From contig JBBSBE010000022.1 of assembly GCA_038251625.1 (NCBI GenBank), forward strand, positions 1 to 38,840: a stretch of DNA of 38,840 nt. The letters are read 5' to 3'. The stretch is from JBBQXK01 sp038251625 (GTDB taxonomy: Bacteria; Pseudomonadota; Alphaproteobacteria; Rhodobacterales; Rhodobacteraceae). Numbering within the stretch: the first letter of the stretch is position 1; every line of letters starts with the position of its first letter. Below, piece after piece: positions 17,847-26,109 of the stretch. A program made the position numbers and the translations under genes. The notes beneath the pieces were generated by a model. That model made no database searches and was not told the DNA's origin. It was given only the letters and a program-made list of their open reading frames with translations.

Positions 17847-19637
17847 TCAGCCGGAGTTTGCCGTGGCCATTCCGGGCGCCACCAGCATCAGGTCGCGCCC
17901 CGCACTGATGCCGCCCGTCGTCTGCAGCGCCAGCCGCTCGGCGTCGCGGCGGCGCACATCGGCCAGCGTGTCGGCGATCACCTCGGGCGTCTCGCCCATG
18001 CGACGCAGCGCCTCTGCCCCGGTGGCCAGCGCGGATTCGAAGGTTTCGCGCAACTGAAAGGTCACCCCCGCCTCGATCAGGGCGATGGCGTGCTGGCGAT
18101 CATAGGCGCGTGCCAGCACCGGGATCAGCGGGCATTCATCGTGCAGAAGATGCGCGATCCGCGTCGCAGCCGCGCGGTCATCGACGCCGATCACCACGGC
18201 GCGTGCTTCCGCCGCGCCTGCCGCGCGCAGGATATCCAGCCGCGTGCCGTCGCCATAGAACACCTTGAAGCCGAAGCCGCGCGCGGTGGTGATCATCTCG
18301 GGGTCCACGTCGATGATGGTGATCGCATAGCCCCTGGCGAAAAGCGTCTGGCTGACGATCTGGCCAAAGCGGCCAAAGCCGATCAACACCACATGCGCGC
18401 GTTCCTCGGCCGGGCCTGCAAGGCCATCCGCGCTGCTGATGGCCGCCTTGGGCAGAAGGCGGTCGTGCGCGATCACGAAAAGCGGGGTCATCACCATCGA
18501 CAGGATGATGATGGCCGACAGCACGGCCGAGCTTTCGGGCCGGATCAGCCCCACCGCCAGTGCCGCACCGTAAAGGACAAAGGCAAATTCGCCCCCCTGT
18601 GCCATCAGTACCGTCCGTTCCAGCGCTTCGCGGTGCGAGGCGCGGAAAGCGCGGGCCACGGCGTAGATACCCGCCATCTTGAGCGCGGTGAAGGCCGCGA
18701 CGGAAACAAGGATCAATGGCCAGTTTGCCCAGACAATCGACAGATCCAGCGCCATGCCGACGGCAAGGAAGAAGAGCCCCAGAAGAAGGCCGCGAAAGGG
18801 TTCTACATCCGCCTCCAACTGGTGTCGGTAAGAGCTTTCCGACAGCAGGACACCGGCCAGAAACGCCCCCATCGCCGCTGAAAGACCGCCAAGCTGCAGC
18901 CCCAGCGCCGCGCCGAGCACGACAAGCAGTGCCGCGGCCGTCATCACCTCGCGCGCGCGCGCCGTGGCCAGAAGGTTGAAGAACGGGTTCAGCAGGTAGC
19001 GGCCCGCCAGCACCAACGCAGCAATGGCGCCAAGGCCCGTGGCAATGCCGATGGCGCGGTCGGCCAGCGTGATTTCCCCGCCACCGGGCGCAAGGAACGC
19101 AACCAGCGCCAGCAGCGGCACAATGGCCAGATCCTCCAGCAGAAGGATCGCCACGATCCGCTGCCCGCGCGGCAGTGTCAGCGATCCGCGCTCTTCCAGC
19201 ATCTGCATCACGATGGCGGTCGAGGTCAGCACGAACCCCGTACCCGCGATCAGCGAGGGCGCCAGAGGATAGCCCAACCCGACCCCCACGACCGACAGAA
19301 GCGCCATGCACAGCAGAAGCTGCGTCAGGCCTGCCCCAAAGATATCGGCCCGCATCGCCCAAAGGCGCGACGGCTGCATCTCGAGCCCGATGATGAAAAG
19401 AAACATCACCACGCCCAGTTCCGCCACATGCAGGATCGCCATCGCATCGGAAAAGAAGCCAAAGCCCCAGGGGCCGATGGCCAATCCTGCCGCGAGATAG
19501 CCAAGCACCGACCCAAGGCCCATCCGCTTGAAAAGCGGCACCGCAATCACGGCCGCAGCAAGAAGGATCACCGCCGACGCGATATCGGGGCCGTGGGCGG
19601 CGGCATCGGCGGCGTGCTGGGCAGTTTCGGTGGCCAT
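17847..19637 (-). CDS. Monovalent cation:proton antiporter-2 (KefB/KefC type)
   Basis: Inner-membrane potassium efflux system of 596 aa. Residues 20-390 hold about 12 transmembrane helices of the CPA2 exchanger fold. FIIGLEMQPSRLW (81-93), LTSTAIVMQML (138-148) and LLLEDLAIVP (165-174, with the ion-site Asp169) are the family landmarks. A cytoplasmic RCK/TrkA-N domain begins near residue 414 with the dinucleotide loop GFGRFGQ (420-426), then IIDVDPEM and FYGDGTRLDILRAAGA. KefC-type proteins protect against electrophiles and are gated by glutathione adducts. The partner KefF/KefG is not next to it. AGGGGA precedes the ATG by 6 nt. Divergent from the DUF1194 gene. Confidence 0.93.
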   Translation of the reverse strand: MATETAQHAADAAAHGPDIASAVILLAAAVIAVPLFKRMGLGSVLGYLAAGLAIGPWGFGFFSDAMAILHVAELGVVMFLFIIGLEMQPSRLWAMRADIFGAGLTQLLLCMALLSVVGVGLGYPLAPSLIAGTGFVLTSTAIVMQMLEERGSLTLPRGQRIVAILLLEDLAIVPLLALVAFLAPGGGEITLADRAIGIATGLGAIAALVLAGRYLLNPFFNLLATARAREVMTAAALLVVLGAALGLQLGGLSAAMGAFLAGVLLSESSYRHQLEADVEPFRGLLLGLFFLAVGMALDLSIVWANWPLILVSVAAFTALKMAGIYAVARAFRASHREALERTVLMAQGGEFAFVLYGAALAVGLIRPESSAVLSAIIILSMVMTPLFVIAHDRLLPKAAISSADGLAGPAEERAHVVLIGFGRFGQIVSQTLFARGYAITIIDVDPEMITTARGFGFKVFYGDGTRLDILRAAGAAEARAVVIGVDDRAAATRIAHLLHDECPLIPVLARAYDRQHAIALIEAGVTFQLRETFESALATGAEALRRMGETPEVIADTLADVRRRDAERLALQTTGGISAGRDLMLVAPGMATANSG

Positions 19638-19721
19638 GGTTTCCCCTGATCGTGATCGCCGGGAGTGTCGGGTGTGCAGGCATTACTGGCAAGGGGCAGG
19701 GCGTGCGTGTAGCATCGAGCC

Positions 19722-20417
19722 ATGCGCGGCATGCTGGTCTTTCTGGTTGCCCTCTGGTCTGCCGCGCCAGCGGCGGCCTGCCGTCTGGCACTTTTGCTGG
19801 CGGTGGATGTATCACGCTCCGTCGATGCGAATGACTATGCCATCCAGCGCGGCGGAATCGTTGCGGCGTTGCGCGACCCGGAGGTGCGCGCTGCGTTTCT
19901 GGGCGGGGATGCGGTGGCGGTGGCCGTTTATGAGTGGAGCGGGCGATCCTGGCAAAAGATGGTCGTGGACTGGCGACTGATCGACGGGCCGGTTGATCTG
20001 GATGCGCTGGCCTTTGCGGTCGAGGCGCGGCAACCGCCCAAGGAAAGCCTGCCCACCGCGATGGGGCGGGCGGTGGAATACGGGTTGGAGGTGTTCGCCA
20101 ACGCGCCCCGCTGCGATGTTCAGGTGCTCGACGTTTCGGGTGACGGTCGCAACAACGAGGGCTATTCCCCCACCGAGATGTACGGAAAGCGCGATTTCGG
20201 CACCTTGATCGTGAACGGCCTTGCCATTGGCCAGCATGAGACGGACGTGGCCGACTATTATCGGCGCGAGCTGATCCGGGGCCCCGGTGCGTTTGTGGAA
20301 GAAGCGCGGCACCAAAGCGATTTTCCCGCAGCCATCAAGCGCAAGCTGATTCGCGAGGTAACGGCGGTGACGTTGGGATGGGCGGCCCCGGAAGGGGCGC
20401 GGCCCGCGCTTCGCTGA
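19722..20417 (+). CDS. DUF1194 domain protein (VWA-like, exported)
   Basis: Exported protein of 231 aa. Signal peptide about residues 1-19 (hydrophobic MLVFLVALW, then APAAAC). The mature part begins with a von Willebrand factor A-like core: LALLLAVDVSRSVDANDY, where Asp29-x-Ser31-x-Ser33 resembles a MIDAS metal site. QVLDVSGDGRNNEGYSP supplies a further strand and loop. The DVSRSVD and SGDGRNNEG motifs are the DUF1194 signature of Alphaproteobacteria. Function unknown; VWA domains usually bind a partner protein through the metal. It ends 4 bp from the convergent trefoil-like gene. Confidence 0.88.
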   Translation: MRGMLVFLVALWSAAPAAACRLALLLAVDVSRSVDANDYAIQRGGIVAALRDPEVRAAFLGGDAVAVAVYEWSGRSWQKMVVDWRLIDGPVDLDALAFAVEARQPPKESLPTAMGRAVEYGLEVFANAPRCDVQVLDVSGDGRNNEGYSPTEMYGKRDFGTLIVNGLAIGQHETDVADYYRRELIRGPGAFVEEARHQSDFPAAIKRKLIREVTAVTLGWAAPEGARPALR

Positions 20418-20421
20418 ACGA

Positions 20422-21690
20422 TCAGAAGGGCAGGCGCTTGAACGTCCAGATCGGATCGGTGCCGCCCGGTTGCGTGGACCGGCAGGGTTGCAGGACGACG
20501 GGCCGGTTCGGCGGATTGCGGCCGGGATCGGCACCAAGGCAAAGGGTATTGCCGATCACATAGGGCCGGTAGTCGGGGAAGCTGAGCGACGGGCGGCCCG
20601 GCTCAAAAATCCAGTTGGTGCTGTAGGTGCAGGTCGCCGACACGACCCTTTCGCCCGACATCAGCCGCGCTACCCCAAGGCAGGCGCCAGTGTCGAACGT
20701 AACCAGCGCCTCGGGCTGAACGGCGGCGCCGGGCATCGGGCGCACCTCGACCGCGATGCGCTGGCTGTCGCTGGTGTTGCAGGGATCGAGCGTGGCAAAG
20801 GCGCGGGCCGCACTTTTGGACAGACAGCCTTCGCTGCCTTCCATCGACACCTGAAACACCGGATGGCGGTTGCCGCCAAAGCCGTAGCGCTGCGTTTCCG
20901 TCGTGGCCCCGGCGGCGGGGGTGAGGGCGTAGAAATCGCCCGACATCTGGTGCTTGCCGGATGCAAGGCGGGTGGCGGTGCCGACGAAAAGCTGGATCGG
21001 CGTTCTGCCGGACAGCCGCAGGAATGCGAAGCGCCCTTTGGACGGGGCGAAATGGCCGGTGATGGTTTCGTCGGGACCGGACAGGGTTGCCGTGCCCGGA
21101 TTGCTAAGCCTTCCCGTGATCACACCCGTGCCCGGCGAGGTGACCGCCAGCATCAGGGGATACCGGTTCGCCGAAAGCCCCCATGGCCCGCGCAGATCGT
21201 CGGGTGGCGTGGCCGACCCCGACAGCACGGCGGGGGGGCGCGGCAGGAAGGGCTGGTTGATCTGCTTGCTGGCGGCAAAGACGTCGTCGTTCACCGTCGC
21301 CGCAAAGTCGGTTGCCCGGTCCAGCCGGTGGACGGTGCCAGAGATCGAGGCATCCAGGCGGCTGAAATGGCCGACATAGGCCTCTTTGTAGCCGCCCTGC
21401 ACGCGCAGGCGCAGCAGCACCACCTGCCCGCTTTTCGACGAATAGAACCCCGACACCGGATCGGCTGCGCGCGTTCCATTGGCCTCGACATAGATCAGCA
21501 CGCCTGCAAGCCCCGGTCCGCCATTGGCGGGTGTGGTCAGGTCAAGCGTCCGGATCTGGCCGAACGCGTTCAGCTTGTAGGTGCCGAAGATCGACGCCCC
21601 GACAGCGATCTGGGCGCGGGACGCCGTGGCATGCAGGAAGAGTGTGATGAGCAGGCAAAGAAGATGAGAGGGGGAAAGCCGGATACGCAT
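20422..21690 (-). CDS. Secreted protein with C-terminal ricin/trefoil-like region, unknown function
   Basis: 422 aa, not recognised as a named family. Signal peptide residues 1-27 (SPSHLLCLLITLFLHATASRAQ). Two related segments follow, roughly residues 30-120 and 165-265. Each has a G-x-Y/F-rich strand pattern ending in LRL or LRLSG, then AYVGHFSRL and LFVGTATRL. The last 150 residues contain three Cys-bearing modules (EGCLSKSA...DPC; TGACLGVA...SATC; NTLCLGAD...LQPC) ending DPIWTF. This resembles the repeated CL-x-x-x...Q-P-C and Q/x-x-W pattern of ricin-type beta-trefoil lectins, so carbohydrate binding is plausible but unproven. ATG at 21690 has AGGAG 8 nt upstream, which settles the start. 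Confidence 0.75.
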   Translation of the reverse strand: MRIRLSPSHLLCLLITLFLHATASRAQIAVGASIFGTYKLNAFGQIRTLDLTTPANGGPGLAGVLIYVEANGTRAADPVSGFYSSKSGQVVLLRLRVQGGYKEAYVGHFSRLDASISGTVHRLDRATDFAATVNDDVFAASKQINQPFLPRPPAVLSGSATPPDDLRGPWGLSANRYPLMLAVTSPGTGVITGRLSNPGTATLSGPDETITGHFAPSKGRFAFLRLSGRTPIQLFVGTATRLASGKHQMSGDFYALTPAAGATTETQRYGFGGNRHPVFQVSMEGSEGCLSKSAARAFATLDPCNTSDSQRIAVEVRPMPGAAVQPEALVTFDTGACLGVARLMSGERVVSATCTYSTNWIFEPGRPSLSFPDYRPYVIGNTLCLGADPGRNPPNRPVVLQPCRSTQPGGTDPIWTFKRLPF

Positions 21691-21897
21691 GCGAAATCTC
21701 CTGATGGCGAAAATGTCTTGGGCGGGATGAGCGTGCGACGGCGAAAAGGCCGCGCAGAAAAAAGACTTCAAGTCGCTCTTCGGTTGAATATACGGCAAAA
21801 TCGCCGGTGCGGCAATCGCCCCTTGGCTGCGTCGCGCCTTTCCTTCCCCGAACGGTTTGCGTATAGGCGCGGCCTGACCGGGAAGGAACCTTACGCC

Positions 21898-22689
21898 ATG
21901 CAGGGCAGCGCCAATCTCAACCTGATGATCAAAGCCGCGCGCAAGGCGGCCCGCAGCCTTGTCAAGGATTTCCGCGAGGTCGAGAATTTGCAGGTCTCGT
22001 CCAAGGGCCCGGGTGATTTCGTGTCCAAGGCCGACCGCGAGGCCGAGCGGATCATCAAGGAAGAACTGATGGGGGGCCGCCCGTCCTATGGCTGGCTGGG
22101 CGAGGAAACCGGCGGCACACCGGGCGAAGACCCGACGCGGCGCTGGATCGTCGATCCGCTGGACGGCACCACGAACTTTCTGCACGGGTTGCCGCATTGG
22201 GCGATTTCGATCGCGCTGGAGCACAAGGGCGAGATCGTGTCGGGCGTCGTGTTCGATGCCGCCAAGGATGAGATGTACTGGGCCGAAAAAGGGCAGGGCG
22301 CCTGGCTGAACGACAGCCGTCGCCTGCGCGTTTCGGGCCGCCGCGTGATGATCGAGGCGATCTTCGCCACCGGCGTGCCTTTCGGCGGGCGACCCACGCT
22401 GCCGGCCGTGCTGTCCGACCTTGGGCGCCTGATGCCGGTGTGTGCGGGTGTGCGGCGCTGGGGGGCTGCGGCGCTGGACATGGCCTATGTGGCCGGCGGT
22501 CGCTACGATGGGTATTGGGAACGCGGGATCAGCGCGTGGGATGTGGCGGCGGGTGCGATCATCGTGCGGGAAGCGGGTGGTTTCGTCTCGGGCATCGCAG
22601 ATGGCGAGGATCCGGTGGCCACCGGCAACGTGATCTGCGGCAACGAGGGCCTGTTCGAGCCTTTCCGCAAGATCATCCGCAACGCCTGA
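21898..22689 (+). CDS. Inositol monophosphatase family protein
   Basis: Mg-dependent, lithium-sensitive phosphatase fold of 263 aa. The three metal-binding motifs are intact: GEE (residues 68-70, Glu70), WIVDPLDGTTNF (83-94, Asp86 and Asp89) and AWDVAAGA (213-220, Asp215). Members act on inositol-1-phosphate (SuhB), histidinol phosphate or 3'-phosphoadenosine phosphate. The strong conservation of GTTNFLHGLPHWAISIAL favours the SuhB/IMPase side. GGAAGGAA lies upstream of the ATG. The gene precedes bioY by 63 bp on the same strand. Confidence 0.92.
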   Translation: MQGSANLNLMIKAARKAARSLVKDFREVENLQVSSKGPGDFVSKADREAERIIKEELMGGRPSYGWLGEETGGTPGEDPTRRWIVDPLDGTTNFLHGLPHWAISIALEHKGEIVSGVVFDAAKDEMYWAEKGQGAWLNDSRRLRVSGRRVMIEAIFATGVPFGGRPTLPAVLSDLGRLMPVCAGVRRWGAAALDMAYVAGGRYDGYWERGISAWDVAAGAIIVREAGGFVSGIADGEDPVATGNVICGNEGLFEPFRKIIRNA

Positions 22690-22752
22690 AGGGGGTTGCG
22701 GGGACTGCCGCGTTGCGGCAACTCTGTTGCAAACGAGCTATAGGGGATTGTC

Positions 22753-23379
22753 ATGGCCGCAACCGTTCTTACCGAAAGCCTGTGGGCCGCAACGGGCACC
22801 CAGCGCCGTGTGAAGCAGGCGCTTCTGGTGGTGGCAGGGATCGCCGTGCTGGCGATTGCAGCCAAGATCAAGGTGCCGGTGCCCCCGTCGCCCGTCCCGG
22901 TGACGCTTGGTACTTTTGCGGTGCTGTCGCTGGGGGCGGCCTATGGCCCGCGTCTGGGGCTTGTCACCATCCTTGGCTACATGCTGGTGGGTGTGCTGGG
23001 CTTTGACGTCTTTGCCGGGTCCAGCGCCGAGACATTCGGATGGGCCTACATGATGGGCAGCACCGGCGGCTATCTTGTGGGCTACGTTCTGGCCACGCTG
23101 GCGCTGGGTGCGGCCGCGCGGGCGGGATGGGATCGCAGCGTGCCGAAGATGGCGCTTGCGATGCTGATCGGCAGCGCGCTGATCTATCTGCCCGGTCTTG
23201 CCTGGCTCAATCACCTGATTGCCGGTGGGATGTTCAACCCCGACAAGTTTGCCTCTGTCTGGGAACAGACGCTGACCTGGGGCCTCACGCCCTATCTCAT
23301 CGGCGACGCGATGAAACTGGCGCTGGCGGCGGTGCTTTTCCCGGCGCTGTGGAAACTGGTGGGTTCGGCCCGCGCCTGA
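22753..23379 (+). CDS. bioY: Biotin transporter BioY
   Basis: Membrane-embedded substrate-binding (S) component of the biotin ECF transporter, 208 aa with about six hydrophobic segments. The BioY core is clear: VPVPPSPVPVTLGTFAVLSLGAAYGPRLG (residues 41-69), AGSSAETFGWAYMMGSTGGYLVGY (88-111) and a final TPYLIGDAMKLALAAVLFPALWK, as in the family. No bioM/bioN gene is adjacent; some BioY proteins are reported to work alone. GGGGA is 6 nt upstream of the ATG. No BioR-type TTAT...ATAA box was seen. The stop codon lies in the first unit of a tandem repeat. Confidence 0.94.
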   Translation: MAATVLTESLWAATGTQRRVKQALLVVAGIAVLAIAAKIKVPVPPSPVPVTLGTFAVLSLGAAYGPRLGLVTILGYMLVGVLGFDVFAGSSAETFGWAYMMGSTGGYLVGYVLATLALGAAARAGWDRSVPKMALAMLIGSALIYLPGLAWLNHLIAGGMFNPDKFASVWEQTLTWGLTPYLIGDAMKLALAAVLFPALWKLVGSARA

Positions 23380-23434
23380 CCATCCCCGCGCCTGACCATC
23401 CCCGCGCTTGACCATCCCTGCGCCTGACCATCAC
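23371..23434. repeat. 16-bp tandem repeat, four copies, covering the bioY stop
   Basis: Consensus CGCGCCTGACCATCCC. Units 1 and 2 are identical (23371-23386, 23387-23402). Unit 3 (23403-23418) differs at one base and unit 4 (23419-23434) at two. The bioY stop TGA is inside unit 1, so the other copies repeat the gene's end downstream. Non-coding after the first stop. Confidence 0.95.
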
Positions 23435-23451
23435 GGTCTCGACAAAACGAA

Positions 23452-23480
23452 AAGGCCGCGCCTTCAAACGGCGCGGCCTT
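23452..23480. terminator. Bidirectional terminator between bioY and the lipoprotein gene
   Basis: An 11-bp perfect stem (AAGGCCGCGCC / GGCGCGGCCTT) with a 7-nt loop. On the minus strand it is followed by TTCGTTTTG, making it a good intrinsic terminator for the lipoprotein gene ending at 23506. On the plus strand CTTCAAT follows, which is weaker, so bioY termination may use the same stem. Confidence 0.82.
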
Positions 23481-23505
23481 CTTCAATCTGACAATGGCCG
23501 ACCGC

Positions 23506-23775
23506 TTACGAAGGGCAGCGATCCTCGTATCGGCGACCGTAGCGATCCTGATAGATGCAGCGGCCCGTGTTGCTGCGCCCGATGTATTGCGACGCGATCG
23601 CGCCAACGCCCGCGCCGATCAGCGCGCCCTTGGCCCGGTCCTTGTCGCTGGACACGAGCGCACCGACAGCGGCCCCGCCCGCAGCGCCCACGGCTGCATT
23701 CTGTTCCGCCGGCGTGCAGGCCGAAAGGGCCAATACTGCCGCAGGAAGGATCATCCAAAACTTTCTCATGGTCAT
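23506..23775 (-). CDS. Glycine-zipper lipoprotein
   Basis: Small outer-membrane lipoprotein of 89 aa. The signal peptide ends in the lipobox LALSAC, with the lipidated Cys followed by TPAEQN. A glycine zipper AAVGAAGGAAVGALVSS and ALIGAGVGAIASQYIG make up the middle, forming a helical hairpin that can insert in the membrane. The tail GRCIYQDRYGRRYEDRCPS carries two Cys (a likely disulfide) and is shared by many alphaproteobacterial small proteins. Two ATGs (23775 and 23769) are possible and neither has a strong ribosome site. A terminator follows. Function unknown. Confidence 0.85.
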   Translation of the reverse strand: MTMRKFWMILPAAVLALSACTPAEQNAAVGAAGGAAVGALVSSDKDRAKGALIGAGVGAIASQYIGRSNTGRCIYQDRYGRRYEDRCPS

Positions 23776-23844
23776 CTCGCTGGTTGATATACTGCGAAGA
23801 CAACGCCGAAGGGTCCGGTTCGGTTCCCTCCCTTTTTTCACGCG

Positions 23845-25122
23845 TCACGCCGCGCGGGCAGCCGCGACAGAAAGCTCCAGAATGTCCATCGCTTCCGCGA
23901 AATGGGCATCCGGTATCGTGATGGGCGCGAGGAAGCGGATCACGTTGCCATAAACACCGCAGGTCAGCAGGATCAACCCGCGCTTCTGCGCCTCCATCCG
24001 CAGCCGGTTCGTGAAGGCTGCATCGGGTTCGTGTGTAGCCGGGTTCGCCAGTTCCATCGCCACCATGAAGCCCGGGCCACGAATGTCCACGATCTCGGGC
24101 GCGGTGGACCGGATCGCCTCGAGCCGCTGTTTCAACCGGCTGCCAAGTTCGTTGGCGCGGGCGCAAAGGTCTTCGTCCTCGATCACGTCAAGCACGGCAT
24201 TGGCGGCGGCGATGCCCAGAGGGTTGCCCGCATAGGTGCCACCAAGGCCACCGGGGTTTGCGGCATCCATCAGGCTGGCCTTGCCCGTGACGGCGGCGAG
24301 CGGCAGCCCGCCCGCAAGGCCCTTGGCCATCGTGGTCAGGTCAGCGGCCACGCCATACGCCTCCATCGCGAACAGCGCGCCTGTGCGGGCAAAACCGGTC
24401 TGCACCTCATCGGCAATCATCACGATGCCATGCTGATCGCAGAGCGCCCGGATCGCGCGCACCAGATCGGTGGGCGCGGGGTAGAAGCCGCCCTCGCCCT
24501 GCACGGGTTCGAAGATGATTGCGGCCACGCGGGTGGGGTCGAGATCGGATTTGAACAGCTTCTCTATCCCCTTCATCGCATCGGCGGTCGAGATGCCGTG
24601 GATATCCATCGGGAAGGGCACATGGAAAACATCGGGCATCATCGCGCCGAACCCCTTCTTGTAGGGCTCGACCTTGCCGGTCAGCGACATCCCCATGAAC
24701 GTGCGGCCGTGGAAACCGCCGCCGAACGCGATCACCGCGTTGCGCCCCGTGGCGATGCGGGCGATTTTCACCGCATTCTCGCAAGCCTCGGCCCCTGTCG
24801 TCACGAAGATCGTCTTTTTCGCCCAATTGCCGGGCACCTTGTCGTTCAGCCGCTCGGCCAGGCGGATGTAGTTTTCGTAGGGCATCACCTGATGGCAGGT
24901 GTGGGTGAAGCGGCTCATCTGTTCGGTGACGGCGGCCATCACGCGGGGATGGCAATGGCCGGTGTTGACGACCGCGATGCCCGCCGCAAAGTCGATGTAG
25001 CGGTTGCCCTCGATATCCCAGACCTCGGCGTTCAGCGCCCGGTCGGCGTAGATCTGGGTCATCATGCCCACGCCGCGCGAAATCGCCTCATCCCGCCGCT
25101 TGGCCACATCCACATTCAGCAT
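23845..25122 (-). CDS. gabT: 4-aminobutyrate aminotransferase GabT
   Basis: PLP-dependent class III aminotransferase of 425 aa that converts GABA and 2-oxoglutarate to succinate semialdehyde and glutamate. The active-site lysine is Lys267 in TTMAKGLAGGLPL, with Asp238 in MIADEVQTGFARTG holding the pyridine nitrogen. TTGAEACENAVKIAR (108-122) and GGGFHGRTFMGMSLTGK (134-150) bind the cofactor phosphate. FEPVQGEGGFYPAP is the substrate-side loop typical of GabT. ATG at 25122 is preceded by GGAGG with 6 nt spacing; an upstream in-frame start at 25143 is not needed. It follows the tetR gene on the same strand by 124 bp. The succinate semialdehyde dehydrogenase partner is not in the window. Confidence 0.95.
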   Translation of the reverse strand: MLNVDVAKRRDEAISRGVGMMTQIYADRALNAEVWDIEGNRYIDFAAGIAVVNTGHCHPRVMAAVTEQMSRFTHTCHQVMPYENYIRLAERLNDKVPGNWAKKTIFVTTGAEACENAVKIARIATGRNAVIAFGGGFHGRTFMGMSLTGKVEPYKKGFGAMMPDVFHVPFPMDIHGISTADAMKGIEKLFKSDLDPTRVAAIIFEPVQGEGGFYPAPTDLVRAIRALCDQHGIVMIADEVQTGFARTGALFAMEAYGVAADLTTMAKGLAGGLPLAAVTGKASLMDAANPGGLGGTYAGNPLGIAAANAVLDVIEDEDLCARANELGSRLKQRLEAIRSTAPEIVDIRGPGFMVAMELANPATHEPDAAFTNRLRMEAQKRGLILLTCGVYGNVIRFLAPITIPDAHFAEAMDILELSVAAARAA

Positions 25123-25246
25123 CGCACCCTCCAGAAATCGCACGTCGCCGGATCATTGCAGGCCACGCGGAAAGGTTCAATCCGGCGCAGACGCGCGACA
25201 CGCGGCGATCGGCAGAATTTGCAGGCAAACCGGCGGCATCACCCGG

Positions 25247-25912
25247 TCAACTGCGTTCGGTCAGACCTGCACGTGCCAGGTGTGCCGCCACCAGATCGCG
25301 GATCACCGTTTCGGTTACCGCGTCCGTTTCGCCATCGGCCATCCGGGCCACATCCGTCAGCACGAAATAGGGTTCGGGCCCCGTGGCCGAGATCAGGGCG
25401 GTCCGCAGGGCGGTCGCCCGCTCCGGCCCCAGCGCCGCCCGCAAGGGTTCGATCGCCAGATCCATCAGTGGGATGCGCCGCCCCCCGCGCGGCGGGGATT
25501 TCAGTGCCTTGCGGTCGCGCACCAGTTGTTCGTGCCCCTTGGCGATGAACAGCCGGTAGCTCGCGTCGTTGCGGCGCACGAATTCCACCATGATGCGGTG
25601 CGCGATGATGGCGCGCTCGGCGACCGACGCGATATCGGCCACCCGGTCCTTCATCATGGTCACGAAATCGCCCGATGGCCCCATCTCAAGCTCCAACCCC
25701 GCCTCGATCCGCAGCGTTTCGGCTTCGGAATAGTAGCGGTACGCGGTCGCGACCGAGACGCCGGCCTCGCGCGCCACGGCGGGCACGGTGACGGTTTCTC
25801 CACGCGACATGAGGGCGCGCGCGGCGGCAAGAAGCTTGCGGCGCGTGGCCTTGGCCGCCTCGGCGCGGCGGGCAGGCTTCGGGCTCGAATCGGCAGGCGG
25901 TCGGGCTGTCAT
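25247..25912 (-). CDS. TetR/AcrR family regulator
   Basis: 221-aa repressor-type regulator. The N-terminal TetR helix-turn-helix occupies about residues 22-68 (ATRRKLLAAARALMSRGE, then VPAVAREAGVSVATAYRYYSEAE). The Ala/Pro-rich start and the basic Arg/Lys cluster before it are unusual but common in this group. The C-terminal ligand domain (about 75-215) is helical and diverged, with no recognised effector. No clear ribosome site is seen before the ATG. It is divergent from the VPLPA-CTERM gene across 197 bp containing two near-identical palindromes, which are its likely operators. A TTGACA hexamer at 25969-25974 on the minus strand may be part of its own promoter. Confidence 0.88.
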   Translation of the reverse strand: MTARPPADSSPKPARRAEAAKATRRKLLAAARALMSRGETVTVPAVAREAGVSVATAYRYYSEAETLRIEAGLELEMGPSGDFVTMMKDRVADIASVAERAIIAHRIMVEFVRRNDASYRLFIAKGHEQLVRDRKALKSPPRGGRRIPLMDLAIEPLRAALGPERATALRTALISATGPEPYFVLTDVARMADGETDAVTETVIRDLVAAHLARAGLTERS

Positions 25913-26007
25913 GACAGGCTGTCGGCCCCCCCAAGGCCAGGTTCAGGATCATCGAACGCGGTGTTTCGTGTCAATCCTTCCGATTTTCCAGCGTTTAGAC
26001 GTCAAAA

Positions 26008-26025
26008 AATGAGAATAAATTCTCA
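26008..26025. promoter_or_regulatory. Operator-like palindrome 1 in the tetR/VPLPA intergenic region
   Basis: ATGAGAAT-AA-ATTCTCAT: 8-bp perfect arms with a 2-nt centre. Its core TGAGAA-N4-TTCTCA recurs at 26060-26075. The size and symmetry fit a TetR dimer site, and it ends 5 bp before the TTGACA hexamer of the rightward promoter. Confidence 0.85.
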
Positions 26026-26030
26026 TAAAG

Positions 26031-26056
26031 GTTGACAGGAAGGGTCACGCTAGAAT
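26031..26056 (+). promoter_or_regulatory. Candidate promoter of the VPLPA-CTERM gene
   Basis: A consensus -35 TTGACA (26031-26036) lies between the two palindromes. The best -10-like hexamer, TAGAAT (26051-26056), is only 14 nt away, shorter than the usual 16-18. The next candidates (GAATTT, AATTTT) have better spacing but a weaker match. A regulator bound at either palindrome would block this promoter. Confidence 0.55.
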
Positions 26057-26059
26057 TTT

Positions 26060-26075
26060 TGAGAAGTTCTTCTCA
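26060..26075. promoter_or_regulatory. Operator-like palindrome 2 in the tetR/VPLPA intergenic region
   Basis: TGAGAAG-TT-CTTCTCA: 7-bp perfect arms. Same core as the palindrome at 26008-26025 and centred 51 bp from it, close to five helical turns, so both sites face the same side of the DNA. It covers the expected transcription start of the VPLPA-CTERM gene. Confidence 0.85.
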
Positions 26076-26109
26076 CGTTTTCGTCATTTCGCACAGCATA
26101 GGAGTTCAG

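Noticed and set aside
18178..19815. 545-codon minus-strand frame overlapping the Kef antiporter in another frame
   Set aside because: Soluble, Arg/Gly-rich translation; the true frame has clear transmembrane and RCK motifs.
22690..22752. Possible BioR operator before bioY
   Set aside because: Only a small TGCCGC-GTT-GCGGCA hairpin and TTGC repeats are seen; no TTAT-type palindrome as in BioR sites.
23371..23434. Tandem repeat considered as a CRISPR-like array
   Set aside because: Units are adjacent with no spacers and too short; no cas gene in the window.
23902..25548. 548-codon plus-strand frame opposite gabT and tetR
   Set aside because: Spans two real genes and their gap; no protein character.
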